Made by a program: the position numbers and the translations under genes. From Pomphorhynchus laevis (taxonomy: Eukaryota > Acanthocephala > Palaeacanthocephala > Echinorhynchida > Pomphorhynchidae): a stretch of 64,000 nucleotides of DNA. The notes under the pieces were generated by a model, which saw only the letters and a program-made list of their open reading frames with translations, had not been told where the DNA came from and made no database searches. Numbering within the stretch: the first letter of the stretch is position 1; every line of letters begins with the position of its first letter. The stretch lies in assembly GCA_012934845.2 (NCBI GenBank), contig WNNJ02000321.1, forward strand, positions 1 to 64,000, in the 5' to 3' direction. Positions 9,430 to 22,150 of this stretch are shown piece by piece.

Positions 9430-11421
9430 GAACGATTGGATAAGTGCAACATCTATAATGATCTCCGAACAAAGAAAGTTAAGCATGGCTGCAGGAAATA
9501 ACGTAGCGACGACCACTCTTACTCGCAAATTACGGTCCAGTATACGTCATGATAAAGAGGAATACTGGACAAAACTTTCAAACCAAACCGAAAAGGCAGC
9601 TAACAATGGTAATGCGCGTAAGTTCTTTGGTCTCGTAAAAAGATACTACACACCTACACAGCAGAGTGGAGTCACAGGGTTGTGGAATATCGATATGTCA
9701 CATAAAATATTCGAAAAGTCTGCACGGTTAGAACGCTGGAGAGCTCATTTTATAAATCTCTACAAGAGGACAGACACTTCAACAAACTCATGTAGTAATG
9801 ACAAATCCTGGAGTCGCCAAGTATGTACTATGCATACAGAAGTGCTAGAAATCGACAACAACCCCCATCAAGTATTGAGGTCAGTCAAATAATTCATACA
9901 CTGAAATGCGGAAAGTCTGCGGGACATGATCAAATACATCCAGAATTTCTCAAATATGGTGGTCTTAAAGTTGTCAAATATTTGACCGATTTGTTCCAAT
10001 GTATCTGGAATCACAATCAGGTTCCCATAGACTGGCAAACTTCAGTTATAATTCCAATACTGAAGAAGGGGATGCTTCATTATGCTCGAATTATCGACCC
10101 ATATCTCTCCTACCTGTAGTATATAAAATCATGGAAGGCATAATTCTGAACAGAATTAGGCCGTTACGGCAAATTCAAACAAGAGAAAATCAAGCTGGAT
10201 TTCGACCAAATCGAGGATGCATTGATCATATATTCACCCTTCGCGTTCTGATGGATGTCCGTCAAGAGTATCAACAACCGTTAATATTACTATTTTTGGA
10301 TTTCGAGTCGGCGTTTGACCAAGTTAATCGACTATTCATCTGGAAGCTCCTCCATACCTTAGGCATTCCTAAACACCTGTATGATCTTATCGGTGCAATG
10401 TATGAAAATACTGTGTCAGTCGTGCGCGAATACGGTTGTACTGGAATTCCGTTTCCTGTCAGTGCAGGTGTTCGACAGGGAGGAGTACTATCACCAGAAC
10501 ATTCTCATCAATCATCTCCTATGGGACACGCTCGACCTGCACAGTGAAGGTATACGCCTGCATCCGAGCAATATGCTGCTTTCTGATCTGACGTACGCGG
10601 ATGATGTAGTCGTACTGTCAGAATCATTTGAGGATGCGCAACGTACAGCAACCCGCATAGGCGAGACAGCAAAGAAATATGGGTTATTCCTTAACTTACC
10701 GAAATGTAAACTACTCGCCATAAACTCCCCACCGTGCTCAGTTATTATTGATGGTATAACTATTGAACAGGTACAATCTTTCACCTATCTTGGATCAGTG
10801 TTTTCCGTAGACTGCCGATGTGACTACGACATTTGAAGCCGGATAATAAAGGCTGGTTTTGCCTTTTCGCGTCTAAACTCCCTCTGGCGTGATAATAATG
10901 TATCTATTAAAACAAAGATCCGAATATATTCGTCTATTGTTCGTCCAGTAATACTGTATGGATCCGAGTGCTGGCCTGAAAAACTTACAACAAATAATCA
11001 ACTTGCTGTTTTTGAGCGACGATGTCTACGTAGAATTGCAAAAGTCAATCCACTCGATCATGTATCGAACGCAGAAGTGTATTCTCGATGTTCACTCGAT
11101 GTCTCCGTGTCTGATTTGATTCGGAAAAATAGACTGCGCTATCTTGGCCATGTACTTCGGATGCAAAGAGATAGACTCCCAAAGTTATCTTTGTACTTGG
11201 ACCCGGAAGAATCCTGGCGACGCCCCAGAGGCGGTGTTCGTAAGAATCTAAAGAGAACGATCGAAAACGATGCCAAGAAAATACTATTCAGCTACTCGAA
11301 CATTGGCTGGCGGAGATTTAAAAAACATGGAGACAAGAACTGGGAATGGTGGCTCAGAATCGATTGTCCTGGACTCATTTTGCTACTTCACTTTGATTTG
11401 ACTTTATTTTCGTCTTCTTGA
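9400..11421 (+). pseudogene. RTE LINE reverse transcriptase and C-terminal domain
   Basis: RT blocks appear in order across three frames: LRSSIRHDKEEYW linker, GKSAGHDQIHPEFLKYG, NYRPISLLPVVYKIME, QAGFRPNRGCIDHIFTLR, FLDFESAFDQVN (about 10,293), VSAGVRQGGVLSP (about 10,459), TYADDVVVLSES (catalytic YADD at about 10,592) and SFTYLGSVFS. After an in-frame stop at 10,834 comes the typical RTE tail: KTKIRIYSSIVRPVILYGSE, RLRYLGHVLRM and RPRGG. Frameshifts lie near 9,420, 9,870, 10,060 and 10,495; the last also removes a few residues just after LSP. Function in life: target-primed reverse transcription of the element RNA. Confidence 0.88.
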
Positions 11422-11471
11422 TGTTGTAACTCACGATCTGTAAGGTCTAGTGGTTTAATAATAATAATAAT

Positions 11472-11570
11472 ATTCGTCACTACTAGACGTCAGAGATAAC
11501 TGGCAGCGCTCATCAGTAGTATGAGCCATCTCGATGACTTTTCTTCTGCTTGCGTGACTTTTAAAATATA
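11472..11570. repeat. 365-bp tandem array, right part
   Basis: Continuation of the fourth 365-bp unit after the LINE insertion (ATTCGTCACTACTAGACGTC onward), breaking off about 100 bp later. Confidence 0.8.
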
Positions 11571-11574
11571 TTGC

Positions 11575-12290
11575 TAAATATATTTTAGCCATTTTAAAAC
11601 ATTTTGTCATTTAAAGGCATTTAGACATTATAGAGATGTGTAGTTGATTTCAAAAATCATTCATTCTAGACAGGTAGATCTCGCCCTTGTCACCTCAATT
11701 GATGATAATGCATTCGGCAGTTCGCCTCAACGTCAAATGTATGTGAAATATGCTTTACTTATATATATGATATGCTCTATGATTAGAGACATTCACAATG
11801 TTAAAAACAGTCAGCTGACTATCAACTTTTACATGACAATTTCTGAACTGTAAGTAATCTATTAAAGTTTTGTGATATCTATCAAAGTTTAAATACTAAT
11901 GTTGTGCTTATTAGAAATAACTTGATTTATAAAGTAGATCGAATCGATATTTTTAAATAGCTGTTTATTTATAAAAAATATTTTAAAAAATAAAATCTCA
12001 GTGATATGATTTTTAAATAAAGATTTAGTTATACAGTTACGTAATTTAGAAATAATTTTTTTTCCATTAGCATAAATAACTAATAGTCATTGCAACTAAC
12101 TATTATTATTTAGATAATTTTATGAAAGCACCTTACCTTTCGGTATTGGCCAAAATTAAAAATTCTTGCAAAACTGTGTAGAAAACGTTATTGTACATAC
12201 AATAATGGAATTAAATTTTCAAATATCCAGGAACAATATTTTGCTAGAAACCACGATAAATTAATCTTCACAATTTAGAATTAAAAATTT
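11575..12290. other. AT-rich sequence, nothing recognised
   Basis: Includes a 69-codon open frame at 11,644-11,853 with no recognisable motif and low-complexity composition. I see no convincing gene here. Confidence 0.5.
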
Positions 12291-12820
12291 TATATACAAA
12301 TTGCATACTTAATGGGCGTAATTTCTTCCAGATCAAGTTTCAATATTTTTAAATTATGTATCAATAAAATGCACATAATTTTATCTACATATTGTATTAA
12401 GCTAGTACGCTCATTGAATGTTCAATGATAGCGTTTTTAGAAGTTACTTCAGTCTCCCTACCAATGTGTATGTTCAATTGATTGTTCTACTAATACGCTT
12501 CTGCAATCCATGTGTATGTTCAATTGATTAGATGTTCCGTCTACATATTGTGTAGGTACAAAAGTATATTTAAACTTGCGATTGTAGCGAGCTCGAATCG
12601 TATTTGTAACTCTAGTTACGGTGCTTATAAATTGAAACGTACAATGTATATATCTGCAGCAATGGCATCTTTCGTCATAATATTAATTATTATTACAATA
12701 TATCATTTTTAAATATACAAATTGCATATTTAATGTGCGTAATTTCTTCCAGATCCAGTTTCAATATTTTTAATAATGTATCAATAAAATGCACAGATAA
12801 TTTTATCTACATATTGTATC
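12290..12820. repeat. Dispersed ~415-bp duplication, copy A
   Basis: 12,408-12,820 is nearly identical to 36,746-37,163 (GTACGCTCATTGAATGTTCA to AATGCACA..AATTTTATCTAC). Upstream, 12,290-12,407 repeats the last third of the unit, so copy A is a partial tandem. Both copies keep an open 66-codon frame (12,512-12,712 here; 36,854-37,054 there) differing by one residue and ending in a hydrophobic segment (ASFVIILIIITIYHF). The frame opens with a non-ATG codon, and I do not recognise the peptide. The word ACAAATTGCATATTTAATG from the unit also occurs alone at 24,675 and 34,040. Confidence 0.75.
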
Positions 12821-12821
12821 G

Positions 12822-13300
12822 ATTGAAATCAGGACTGGTGATCCGTTGATGGATGCTTATTTATGTATTGAATAGTCGCTAGGTCACACAAGGTGACTTT
12901 CGCATTGACAACCAGCTACAGAATCCTTCCTTCATGATATCCAATTCCAAACACCCTGACTACTAACGGCCATTAGTAGTCAGGGTGTTTGTTAGTCACT
13001 ACTAACAAACAACTTTGTTACTGACTACTAACGGCCGTTAGTAACCACCATTGTAACTGTGGTTAGTAACCATAGTAACGGCCGTTAGTAGTCACCATTG
13101 CCACAGCCGTTTTCGTTTCGCCCGCTTTTTGCCACGTGTTGGTAGCCCTCGGGCTCGTCAGAAGGCTTACTGACAACTCTTCACCTTTTAAAACTTGGCA
13201 CATCCGGGATTCGAGCTGTCGTTCTCCGTACTTTGGCTTGCGCTCATGACTGCTAGGCTACGAATCCAGGATTACCAGATTTATATGGTAATCTAAATCT
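12822..13300 (-). mobile_element. Hammerhead SINE, copy with palindromic expansion
   Basis: Minus-strand copy carrying core CTGACGA, stem II GCCCG/CGGGC and GAAACG of the ribozyme (about 13,090-13,165) and the tRNA-like boxes (about 13,205-13,270). Between about 12,955 and 13,095 the region of the cleavage site is expanded into a series of nested palindromes built from GACTACTAACGGCC and its complement. Confidence 0.7.
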
Positions 13301-13321
13301 GGTTCTGATTATATATAATCT

Positions 13322-13325
<4 letters not shown>

Positions 13326-13414
<89 letters not shown>
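13326..13414. repeat. (AT)n microsatellite
   Basis: About 89 bp of AT alternation between a hammerhead SINE copy and a PLE. The right flank CCTTATCTGTATTTTTAA recurs, inverted, beside the AT tract at 37,615. Confidence 0.95.
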
Positions 13415-13416
<2 letters not shown>

Positions 13417-14560
13417 TTATCTGTATTTTTAACGATATAGAAAATGACACAAAGGCGGTCTTGGATAGAGTACAGCTAAGAGTGGGAGAGTAATGATATC
13501 ACCCAAATTGACGCTTTATTAAAAACTGTTTAACAGTCAAAAACTTTTAAATTCGATGATAAAACATATATACAAACATAAGGCACAGCCATTGAGTCAC
13601 CTATAGCACTAACTAGACACATCTATATGTTGCAGACATGTGGTTATCTTTTCGTGTAAACAAGTAATCCAAACATTATGTTGGCCATCAACAAGTCAAA
13701 GTCTACATGACTATCTTGTTGATAATCTCAACAAGACCTCTGAATTGAAATTTAATTTGTCAGAGACTATAAATGACGAGAAACTTCTATTCCTAGATAC
13801 TAAAATCGAGATCAAGTAAGAAAATTACGCATATATTTATATAGGAGAGACCGGAAACTGTTTCTACTGCATGCCAGTAGCAGTCATGCTCCGAAAGTAA
13901 GGCGACATATTATATACAACGAATTATTACGCATTAAGAAAATTTTTAGTAGAGAAGCTGATTTTTCAAAAGTGGTATTGAGGTGAATATTGAAAATAAG
14001 AGGATATTTGCTCATAGGCAGATATATTTACAACTACAAGAGATTCCTAAGAGTAAACGTAAAGATATGCTTGTTTCAAAATAAAACATATATCATACCG
14101 TTATCGCCGCGATTCAGTTTGATCCTGGATTAATTAATCTTAAAACCGATGTCAGTAATGTCAACCAAATGAGTTCACAACAAATCAGCTATTATCAGAC
14201 ATAGTTTATAACGAAAATCTAAATTTACGAGATGTATTAGTAAAATCAAGATATCCTGCTCAAAATATACGAATTGAGAGTTTGTAATAAATGGTAAATA
14301 ATAAAGAATAATAAATAATAAAACCAGGTGTGAGTCTTGCAACTGAAATATTTACGAGTAACCGAATCTGGCTATGCTGTACAAGGAAAAAAGACTGTGA
14401 CACAGAAAATGTTATATATTAAATGACGCGTGATATATGTGGTGCTCAGTAAGTCGGCGAAATGGGAAGTCGGTTATTTTTAAACTGCACAAATGCGCTT
14501 ATGGTGCACCTGGGCAATATCAGAATTAGTCTTCTTATCTAGAGGACGTTCCCTCGAACA
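13415..14560 (+). mobile_element. Penelope-like element, broken
   Basis: Plus-strand RT and linker remains: GTAIESPIAL (equivalent of GTAMGSPLS), EKLLFLDTKIEIK (the PLE FLD motif), a block with HASSSHAPKVRRHIIYNELL (equivalent of YLHYSSHP..K..I), then NLRDVLVKSRYPAQN of the linker and a decayed GIY-YIG region around 14,430-14,520. Typical PLE order RT-linker-endonuclease; several breaks. Confidence 0.7.
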
Positions 14561-14589
14561 AAAACAAAGTTTTCTGGAGCTCCTCATAT

Positions 14590-14720
14590 CTATACTACCA
14601 ACCATAATACGCCTCGATTAGACCCTCAGATGTGTGAGAGACCCTGAGTGGTTCAGTGGGAAGGCGGCGCGTTGATGTATGTTGGTGAGATGTGATCTCA
14701 CACCGTCATTAAAGAAGACG
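14590..14720 (+). mobile_element. tRNA-derived SINE, second family, copy 1
   Basis: Contains GTGGTTCAGTGGGAAGGCGG, a good pol III A box (TGGNNNAGTGG form), then GATGTGATCTCACACC in the B-box position. The preceding CTCGATTAGACCCTC has a counterpart before the second copy at 36,470. Confidence 0.5.
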
Positions 14721-14949
14721 AATTATAAAGTAATTGATGTTGTATTTTAATTTTTTTACTTCTTGTAATTTTCTTTCTTATTAGGTGCATGATATGTTAT
14801 GTGATTTTAAAAAAAAAACCATTTTATAATTTTTAAGCAAACTGGATTAATTATAAGGAGAAACTTTTTAAATTTATAATTGTTAAAAAGTTTGTTTCGC
14901 CAATTATAATATTGTTATGTATTTGTATTGATAGTAATTCAGATGGCTA

Positions 14950-15220
14950 ACCGTTGCAGCTTGTGAAAGGCCTGCTAATATACTGACATTCTAACTTGTG
15001 GCACTTTAAAAGCATATATAATCTGCCCGATGTGATTTTGTTGCTCTAATTTTGATACTTCATGTAGCTCTAAGAGTTTCTGCTTTGCACTCATCCAATT
15101 TCTATGACTACCAGATTTGTCGCCTTTCTTTAACACTATATTTCTTCAGATTCTATAGTATTTGATACTGCTCTTTGATTATATTTGGTGTAGCCTCTGT
15201 AGTAGGAAACAAGTTCAAAT
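14950..15220 (-). other. Coding-like stretch, unknown
   Basis: The minus strand reads HRNWMSAKQKLLELHEVSKL and continues EQQNHIGQIIYAFKVPQV without a stop, with non-repetitive composition. There is no start codon, no clear splice sites and no family that I recognise. It could be a transposase scrap or a lost exon. Confidence 0.25.
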
Positions 15221-15329
15221 ATTTCCCCCAAATTAACGCAGCTATGTTAAACTATGTCAACTTTGACACAAATATGAAGAAAATCAAGAATGAAGAAAAA
15301 TATCCTGTTTTTATACCTTTCATGTGTTA

Positions 15330-15560
15330 TTAGTAGAAACATGGGTGAAAATCTTAAACACGCATACAGGCACGTTGAAAAATTCCAAAATATTGCAGGC
15401 AGAGCGCCTGTATTTTAAATACACAAACAAAATCGTGACATGCTGATTAGAACCAAATTCCATCTAAAACAACCAGTATACGACTCGGGACAATGCTCAA
15501 AATGTAAACGACCAAAATGTGTAGTTCTACGAAACATTTTTAAATGCAAATCGTAAACAT
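15330..15560 (+). mobile_element. Penelope-like linker fragment, broken
   Basis: Plus strand encodes NRDMLIRTKFHLKQPVY followed by GQCSKCKRPKC, the PLE linker (NLRDLLVRSKL) and cysteine pair that precede the GIY-YIG domain. Separate from the PLE ending at 14,560. Confidence 0.55.
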
Positions 15561-15569
15561 TAAATTGTA

Positions 15570-18500
15570 TTAATTATTATCTATTACTAATTATTATTTA
15601 TTATGAATTATTTATTAATTCTTGAACGTTTACGTGTATTTTTTTATTTAGAACTTTTTTTAATTGTCCCAGCCTTCCGATGATAAAATTTCAGCAAGAG
15701 ATTGCTTATTTGTAAGATAATAAAGTAGCTATATAGGATTAATTCTTTAGCTATAGTGATCAATTCTGTATTAAAAAAGAAAATCAGTTTATAACTTTTA
15801 TTTTAAATTGCTATTAACATTGTGATGTTTATAATTTAGAAGATTTGACAACGTTCAATTTAATCAAGATCATTTTATACAGAACACATTAATTACAAAA
15901 GGAGCCGATAAAGTGCTAGAGATGTAAGAGTTTTTGCTTATTGTCCTATATAATCTACAAACAATCAAGAACAAAATATATCATGAATGTAATATAAAAA
16001 ATATTGAACTTTTTCAGGTTGTAGTTCACAACTTTAAAAGTGAACACAAAATAGGACAAGAATAAGGACGTCACCACGCGAAACGACGTGTGCAAGTTTC
16101 TTTTTCAATTGCTGATTGAATCGTTTTAGCAGAAGGACAATATACGCATCGACTTCGAAAGTCTTCATTGTACTCTTTCGTACACCACCTCGATAACTTT
16201 CCAATTCTTTATTGCTCTCATATAACAATCTTAGTTATTAACAGTTTGTCAATTTGTAAAACATATCATTTGAATATCTTCATTTTTCAACACCAATGTC
16301 CATGATAAGCTTTTTTATGAACTTTAGAGATCCTTTAGTGTCTGATTTGTAACGACATCAATAACCCAATATGAGGGTTTCGAGGTTAATATTTTTGTGT
16401 CTGAAACATGTGTTCACTGCAGTAAGATTATAAACCAATAATTCTAATAAGTCTTTCACCTTTCGAACAGTTTCTTCCAATTAATTTTCTACCAACAAAA
16501 CGTAAAGCCAAATTAGAACTCTTTATATGCACGTTGAAGTATTATAACACAGGAAAATTACGTTATAGTACTTTCGATATTGTCATGTTTAATATTTTTT
16601 CTATTCACCTTATAGAATCAATTGATAGTAATTGAAAGTGACGAGTTTGTCAGAGCATATTCACACATTATAATTTGTCTATTTCCTTTTAACTGAATTA
16701 AAGCCTTTCCATATCTTGGACATGCTTTATAATTTTCTTTATCACCTACACACGATATTAAGTTCGAACGCATAAAGACAATTACATTATTGGGCTTTGA
16801 GTTGTATGTTTGCCGGAGTAAAATACAGTTTAGCACCCTATTTTTCAGGTATTTTAATTTATGTGCTTCCAACACTGGGAACTCGAAATTTTGAAACGCC
16901 GATGTGTCGCAAATTCCAAAGAGATGATTGAGCTGGATGTAGAAGTCTGTCAATATTCATCGCGACAACTGTGAAATTTTTTAATCTATGGATGTTCAAC
17001 CTAGGAATGTTGATCGTTTGTCAATACGACATAAATTTGACTCATAACGGATGATTTATTTAATTTTTGATTGTTCGCTTTTCTAATAATATAGTTCGCG
17101 TTCACAGCTTGTATTGACTAGGATACCAGCCAAAACTAGGTTTCGCCGCACCCTAGGGCACATGAGTTCTTATTTAATATAGCAGACAGTTAAAATATTG
17201 ATGAGTCTTACAAAGTTCAACAAATTACTGAATTACATAAATACATTGAATATATTAGATACATTGGATACATTAGATACATATATTAATACATTGGATA
17301 CATTGAATTATATTAAATATAAATATAAAACGTATTGCTCTTTTCAATTAAGATAAAACGTAACTGGTTGTTAAGCGTATGCTGCAAATAAATTATTTTT
17401 TTTTGCAAATCACGAAGGTGAATGAGGACAAATGCAATGGAAAGTTTATATAGCTTATTATTTCGTATCCAACTAACGTGTTTGACCGCTTTTATATTTA
17501 ACTTTATGCCAGTGGTTTCCTGATTTTTGTAGATGTTGATTTTCGTGATGTTGCTGAGTACCATCTGGATGCAGGCATACTTAATTTTGAATCTAAACGA
17601 AATTTCACAACTCGATCATGCAAATATACTCATTTAATTCAATTTAATACCAGTACTGGATATATGTATTCTCCACAATTCTTGCTCACGTCATGTCATA
17701 AGTCAAGCATTTGCGCAGCAAGTCAAATTTGACTCTCATATGTAACTTCATATAAACTGAGAACATTGATTGCATTCGCACGTATAGGAACGACTCAGTA
17801 GGTAGTGAACAGCGTGACGGGTAACAATTAAGCGTTGAAAGGAGACCACTCGGTGGTCTTTATTATCTTGCCTCTCAGTTTCGACGTCAAGATCGTTTGA
17901 ATTAACCAGAATGAATTGGCAACTTGTGAAATGTGATAAAGAATTTAGTAAATTCATCAGTAAGCTCACTCTAAATAGTAATCATAATTTTAAAAGTTGC
18001 TCTTTAAGTCTTCATCTATGTAAACAACTTCGATTAAAGCATCCCCGGTTTTTAGATTAACTCTGTGACAGTGTAATTAAACATATGGGATGACATGTTT
18101 AAGTGTACGAAGTCTTTGATAATGTGTACAAGTATGCTAACCATGAAGAATACGACAAGTTTTTTCTTAAGTTCAATTTCAAATTTGTCAATTGTAATTC
18201 AACCTTTGTTACGTTAACTTCTGTTTATTTCTCATATATCCAACTAAATGATATAAGTTACATCTCTAAGATCCTGGATTTATACGTATGGGATTTGTAC
18301 ACTAATTTGAACTAAAATGAAATGAAAGATATTATTGACTTGGTTTCAACCATTAATCTATTAGCTTTAATTATGACGTTTCATTATTTATCTTGCATCT
18401 GAAATATAATTTAATCTTATATTCATGTATATACATATATGAATACTATTTAAAATATAATGTAAAAATAAATTATAAACAATACATAATTATAAACATT

Positions 18501-19560
18501 AAAATAATAAATTAAATTAATAAATTATAAACATTAAAATAATTTTTATTTTAAATATTTTTATTTTATTAAATTATTTTAAATTATAAACATGATATAT
18601 AATGTTTATAAAAATAATATTTTTTATTCTAATTTTCAAGAAATACATATAATTTTTTCAAGTCAACCTAAGAGAATTAATTTTCAATTAAATCTTATAA
18701 ACTTCTCACAAAATTCTGTTTGTTAATGCTCATTAAAATATCTTTTATCACATTTTTTATAAAATATGATTAGATGTTGAATGATTAAAATAATGTGTAA
18801 CCAGTGAACACTTATTTTACTCATTATTTTACTTGTTTATCTCATTATTAAAGTATTAAAATATTAAAAAATATTAAAATATTTTATAAATATCTTTTAG
18901 ATATTTTTAAAATGTGTAGACAATAAATATATATTTAGGAACCTTCAATGTTTAATAAAGTTCTGTTAACGCTCATTTCTATGGTGGAATCATCAAAAAG
19001 ATGACAAATAAAGCTGACTTGAAATAAATCGCAAATTGAGATACAAATTTTAAAACAAAGTAGAAAAAGTAATATTTAAATCAGGTTTTGAGTGAGTATT
19101 CAATTTGAAATTTGATTGATAACCGACGGTTTTGTTCGTAATAAAATAAGTTAAATCAATAAATATATTATGTCGGATTACCAAAGCATTGTGGTATTCT
19201 ACAGCTTTTTAAGATAATTTATGAACTACTATTCGATGACTTTTTATGATTTATGGTACTTCGCATTTTACTTTATGAATTTATCGAATTATTTATTTTC
19301 TTTTAGAGTTTTTATAAATGCAAAAGATATGATATTCGATTCTCGAAAATTTCCAAATTTGATTAATATGTAAGCTTCTAATATATAAGTTCACACTATT
19401 ATGAGCTTCAAATAAATCTTTATTATTTATAAATAATAAAAATTATTATTCTTTATTATTATAGATTATTAAAGATTATTATTCTTTATTCCTTATTATT
19501 TATTTGTTATTTGTTATTTATTTTTATTTATCTTATTTATTTGTATTTTTTATTTTATAA
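15570..19560. other. AT-rich region, only weak open frames
   Basis: Open frames of 60-110 codons occur on the minus strand at 16,034-16,228, 16,618-16,953 and 17,748-17,969 and on the plus strand at 18,103-18,315 (FDNVYKYANHEEYDKFFLKF). Some have fairly coding-like composition, but none shows a known domain, conserved start or matched splice sites. I do not call them genes. Confidence 0.4.
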
Positions 19561-19564
19561 TTAT

Positions 19565-19815
19565 ATTAAACAAGTAGATTCAGTTAGTTGACCTGATTTA
19601 TGAAATGACTAATAAATAACAGATGATGTATCTAAATAAGGATTAGAGGTCCTTAGAAGGAACTGCTATGTAATAAAGTTTCGGCCACTATCCTTCGACC
19701 CAACATAGCAGAGGGTCCAAATACATGATAATGACTTATTTCTTTAATGGAATTTGATTATCTGGTGTATCTTATTCTAATACAAAGTATATTATTTATT
19801 ATCCCTTCATAAAAA
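19565..19815 (-). repeat. Dispersed hairpin element, copy 2
   Basis: Inverted copy of the element at 6,045. Hairpin arms CTGCTATG at 19,673-19,680 and CATAGCAG at 19,704-19,711 enclose GGCCACTATCCTTCGACCC. The outer blocks (ATTCTAATACAAAG, GATGATGTATC, TAGATTCAGTTAG) are conserved with copies 1 and 3. Confidence 0.65.
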
Positions 19816-20314
19816 TTTTCAGCTAATGATTTTAAATTTATTTTTAATATTATTGTATTGACTTACAAACTATAAATGCCTAGTTTGACAATAGTATTCA
19901 TTAAAGAAAATATGTATGTTTTAAAATTGGAGGTAGCATCTACCTCAACTAATGCAGATTAAATTTCAAAATCCGAAATGCTTTCAATTAAATTAGTAAA
20001 ATGTTAGACGACAGTCTTTCATATAATCTAATGGTCAATAAAGCAGACGAGTAGAATGACCTTCAGCCAACACAAAAACTACCGAAACGTGAAACGTATG
20101 TATTGGATCAGTAGCTCATGAAGGCCACCAACCCGGAAATGAAACGTACTGCTGAAGGCCCATAGATAACATTAAAGTAGCGTGCAGAATAAAAATAGAA
20201 AAGTATTAAACAAAAATTTCTATTTAGTTTCTGATGATGATATATTGTCATTAAAAATTCGAATAAATAAAATTAAATAAATCGGTATAAAGCATATAAG
20301 AATAATATTATATT

Positions 20315-22150
20315 ATTGTGAATATTGCATACACTAGCCGCTATTCTTCATAGGTCAGTTTGATATTATCCTCGTGTGTTTGTTTGAATCCTATCAACAT
20401 CACTGTACACTATAATCAGCATTGGTGGACATCATCAGCAGTGAGCCACGCCTACATTTCGTGTTCGGTCCTTTAACTGCTTCTGCTGATTCCTTGTCGC
20501 CGAAATGCTGGTTTATATTTGGCTTATATACCAAATTACACAATTACTGTGATATATTTGGTGTGGACGGTAATTAATATTCGCAATTCGAATCCACTAC
20601 ACACCTATTTTTTTATTCCGTTCTTATACGAAATGTTCACTGGACAGTAAACCGTAAGCTGTCTTTTTACTATTGTGAATATTGCATACACGAGCCTCTA
20701 TTCTTAATTGATCAGCTTGATATTATCATCGTGTGTTTGTTTCAATCCTATCAGCATCACTGTACACTACAATCAGCGTGGGTGGACCTTATCAGCAGTG
20801 AGCCCACGCCTACATTTCGTGTTTCGGTCATGTTACTGCTTCTGCTAACATCCTTGTCACCGAAATGTTGCTTTTTATTTGGCTTATATACCAAATTACA
20901 CGATTAATGTGTTCTATATTTGGTGTGGGCGGTAACTAATATTCACAATTCGAATCCACCACACACCGATTTTTTATTTCGGGTTTTGAGTGAAAACCCG
21001 AAATATTCGAAATGTACGAAATGTTCACAGGACAGTAAACCGTAAGCTGTCTTTTTTACTATTGTGAATATTGCATACACGAGCCGCTATTCTTCACTGG
21101 TCGGTTTGATATTATCCTCGTGTGGTTGTTTGAATGCTATCAGCATCACTGTACACTACAATCAGCGTGGGTGAACCTCATCAGCAGTGAGCCCACGCCT
21201 ACATTTCGTGTTTCGATCCTGTTACTGTTTCTGCTGAACTCCTTATCGCCGAAATGCTGGTTTATATTTGGCTTATATGCCAAAGTACACAATTAATGTG
21301 TTCTATATTTGGTGTGGGCGGTAACTGATATTCACAATTCGAATCCACCACACATTGATTTTTTTATTCCGTTCTTATACGAAATGTTCACTGGACAGTA
21401 AACTGTAAACTGTCTTTTTACTATTGTGAATATTGCTTACACGAGCCGCTATTCTTTATTGGTCGGTTTGGTATTATCCTCGTGTGTTTGTTTGAATCCC
21501 ATCAACATCACTGTACACTATAATCAGCATTGGTGGACATCATCAGCAGTGAGCCCACGCCTACATTTCGTGTTTCGGTCCTGTTACTGTTTCTGCTGAT
21601 TCCTTGTCGCCGAAATGCTGGTTTATATTTGGCTTATATGCCAAAGTACACAATTAATGTGTTCTATATTTGGTGTGGGCGGTAACTGATATTCACAATT
21701 CGAATCCACCACACATTGATTTTTTTATTCCGTTCTTATACGAAATGTTCACTGGACAGTAAACTGTAAACTGTCTTTTTTACTATTGTGAATATTGCTT
21801 ACACGAGCCGCTATTCTTTATTAGTCGGTTTGATATTATCCTCGTGTGTTTGTTTGAATCCCATCAACATCACTGTACACTATAATCAGCATTGGTGGAC
21901 ATCATCAGCAGTGAGCCCACGCCTACATTTCGTGTTATCGGTCCTGTTACTGTTTCTGCTGATTCCTTGTCGCCGAAATGCTGGTTTATATTTGGCTTAT
22001 ATGCCAAAGTACACAATTAGTGTGTTCTATATTTGGTGTGGGCGGTAACTGATATTCACAATTCGAATCCACCACATTGATTTTTTTATTCCGTTCTTAT
22101 ACGAAATGTTCATTGGACAGTAAACTGTAAACTGTCTTGTTACTATTGTG
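20315..22150. repeat. ~360-bp satellite, five tandem units
   Basis: Units start with ATTGTGAATATTGC at 20,315, 20,672, 21,061, 21,423 and 21,785 (periods 357, 389, 362, 362); a last start is at 22,145. The 389-bp unit has an extra inverted stretch near 20,985-21,015. On the minus strand each unit holds GGACCGAAACACG, then CTCACTGCTGATGAGGTCC (with substitutions), forming a potential stem GGAC/GTCC. An ATTCGAATCC word resembles a pol III B box, but no A box is evident. Confidence 0.9.

Larger units (their letters stand above)
7988..11471 (+). mobile_element. RTE-clade LINE, nearly full length, broken
   Basis: Plus-strand non-LTR retrotransposon with a GC-richer 5' UTR (about 7,988-8,430), an APE endonuclease, a reverse transcriptase with RTE-type C-terminus, and a short (TAA)n tail at 11,455-11,472, as RTE elements have. 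It sits inside the fourth unit of the 365-bp array: array sequence ends at ACTACACGC and resumes at ATTCGTCACTAC, with about 15 bp of the unit missing. The reading frame shifts at about five places and has one in-frame stop (10,834-10,836), so the copy is dead but not very old. Confidence 0.9.

Noticed and set aside
20040-20170. PLE-type end with hammerhead core (CTCATGAAGGCC..GAAACGTA)
   Set aside because: The core strand is CTCATGA and no clear stem II forms, so it is too degenerate to call.
20315-22150. CRISPR-like array
   Set aside because: Units are ~360 bp, contiguous and eukaryotic satellite in type; there are no short repeats with unique spacers.
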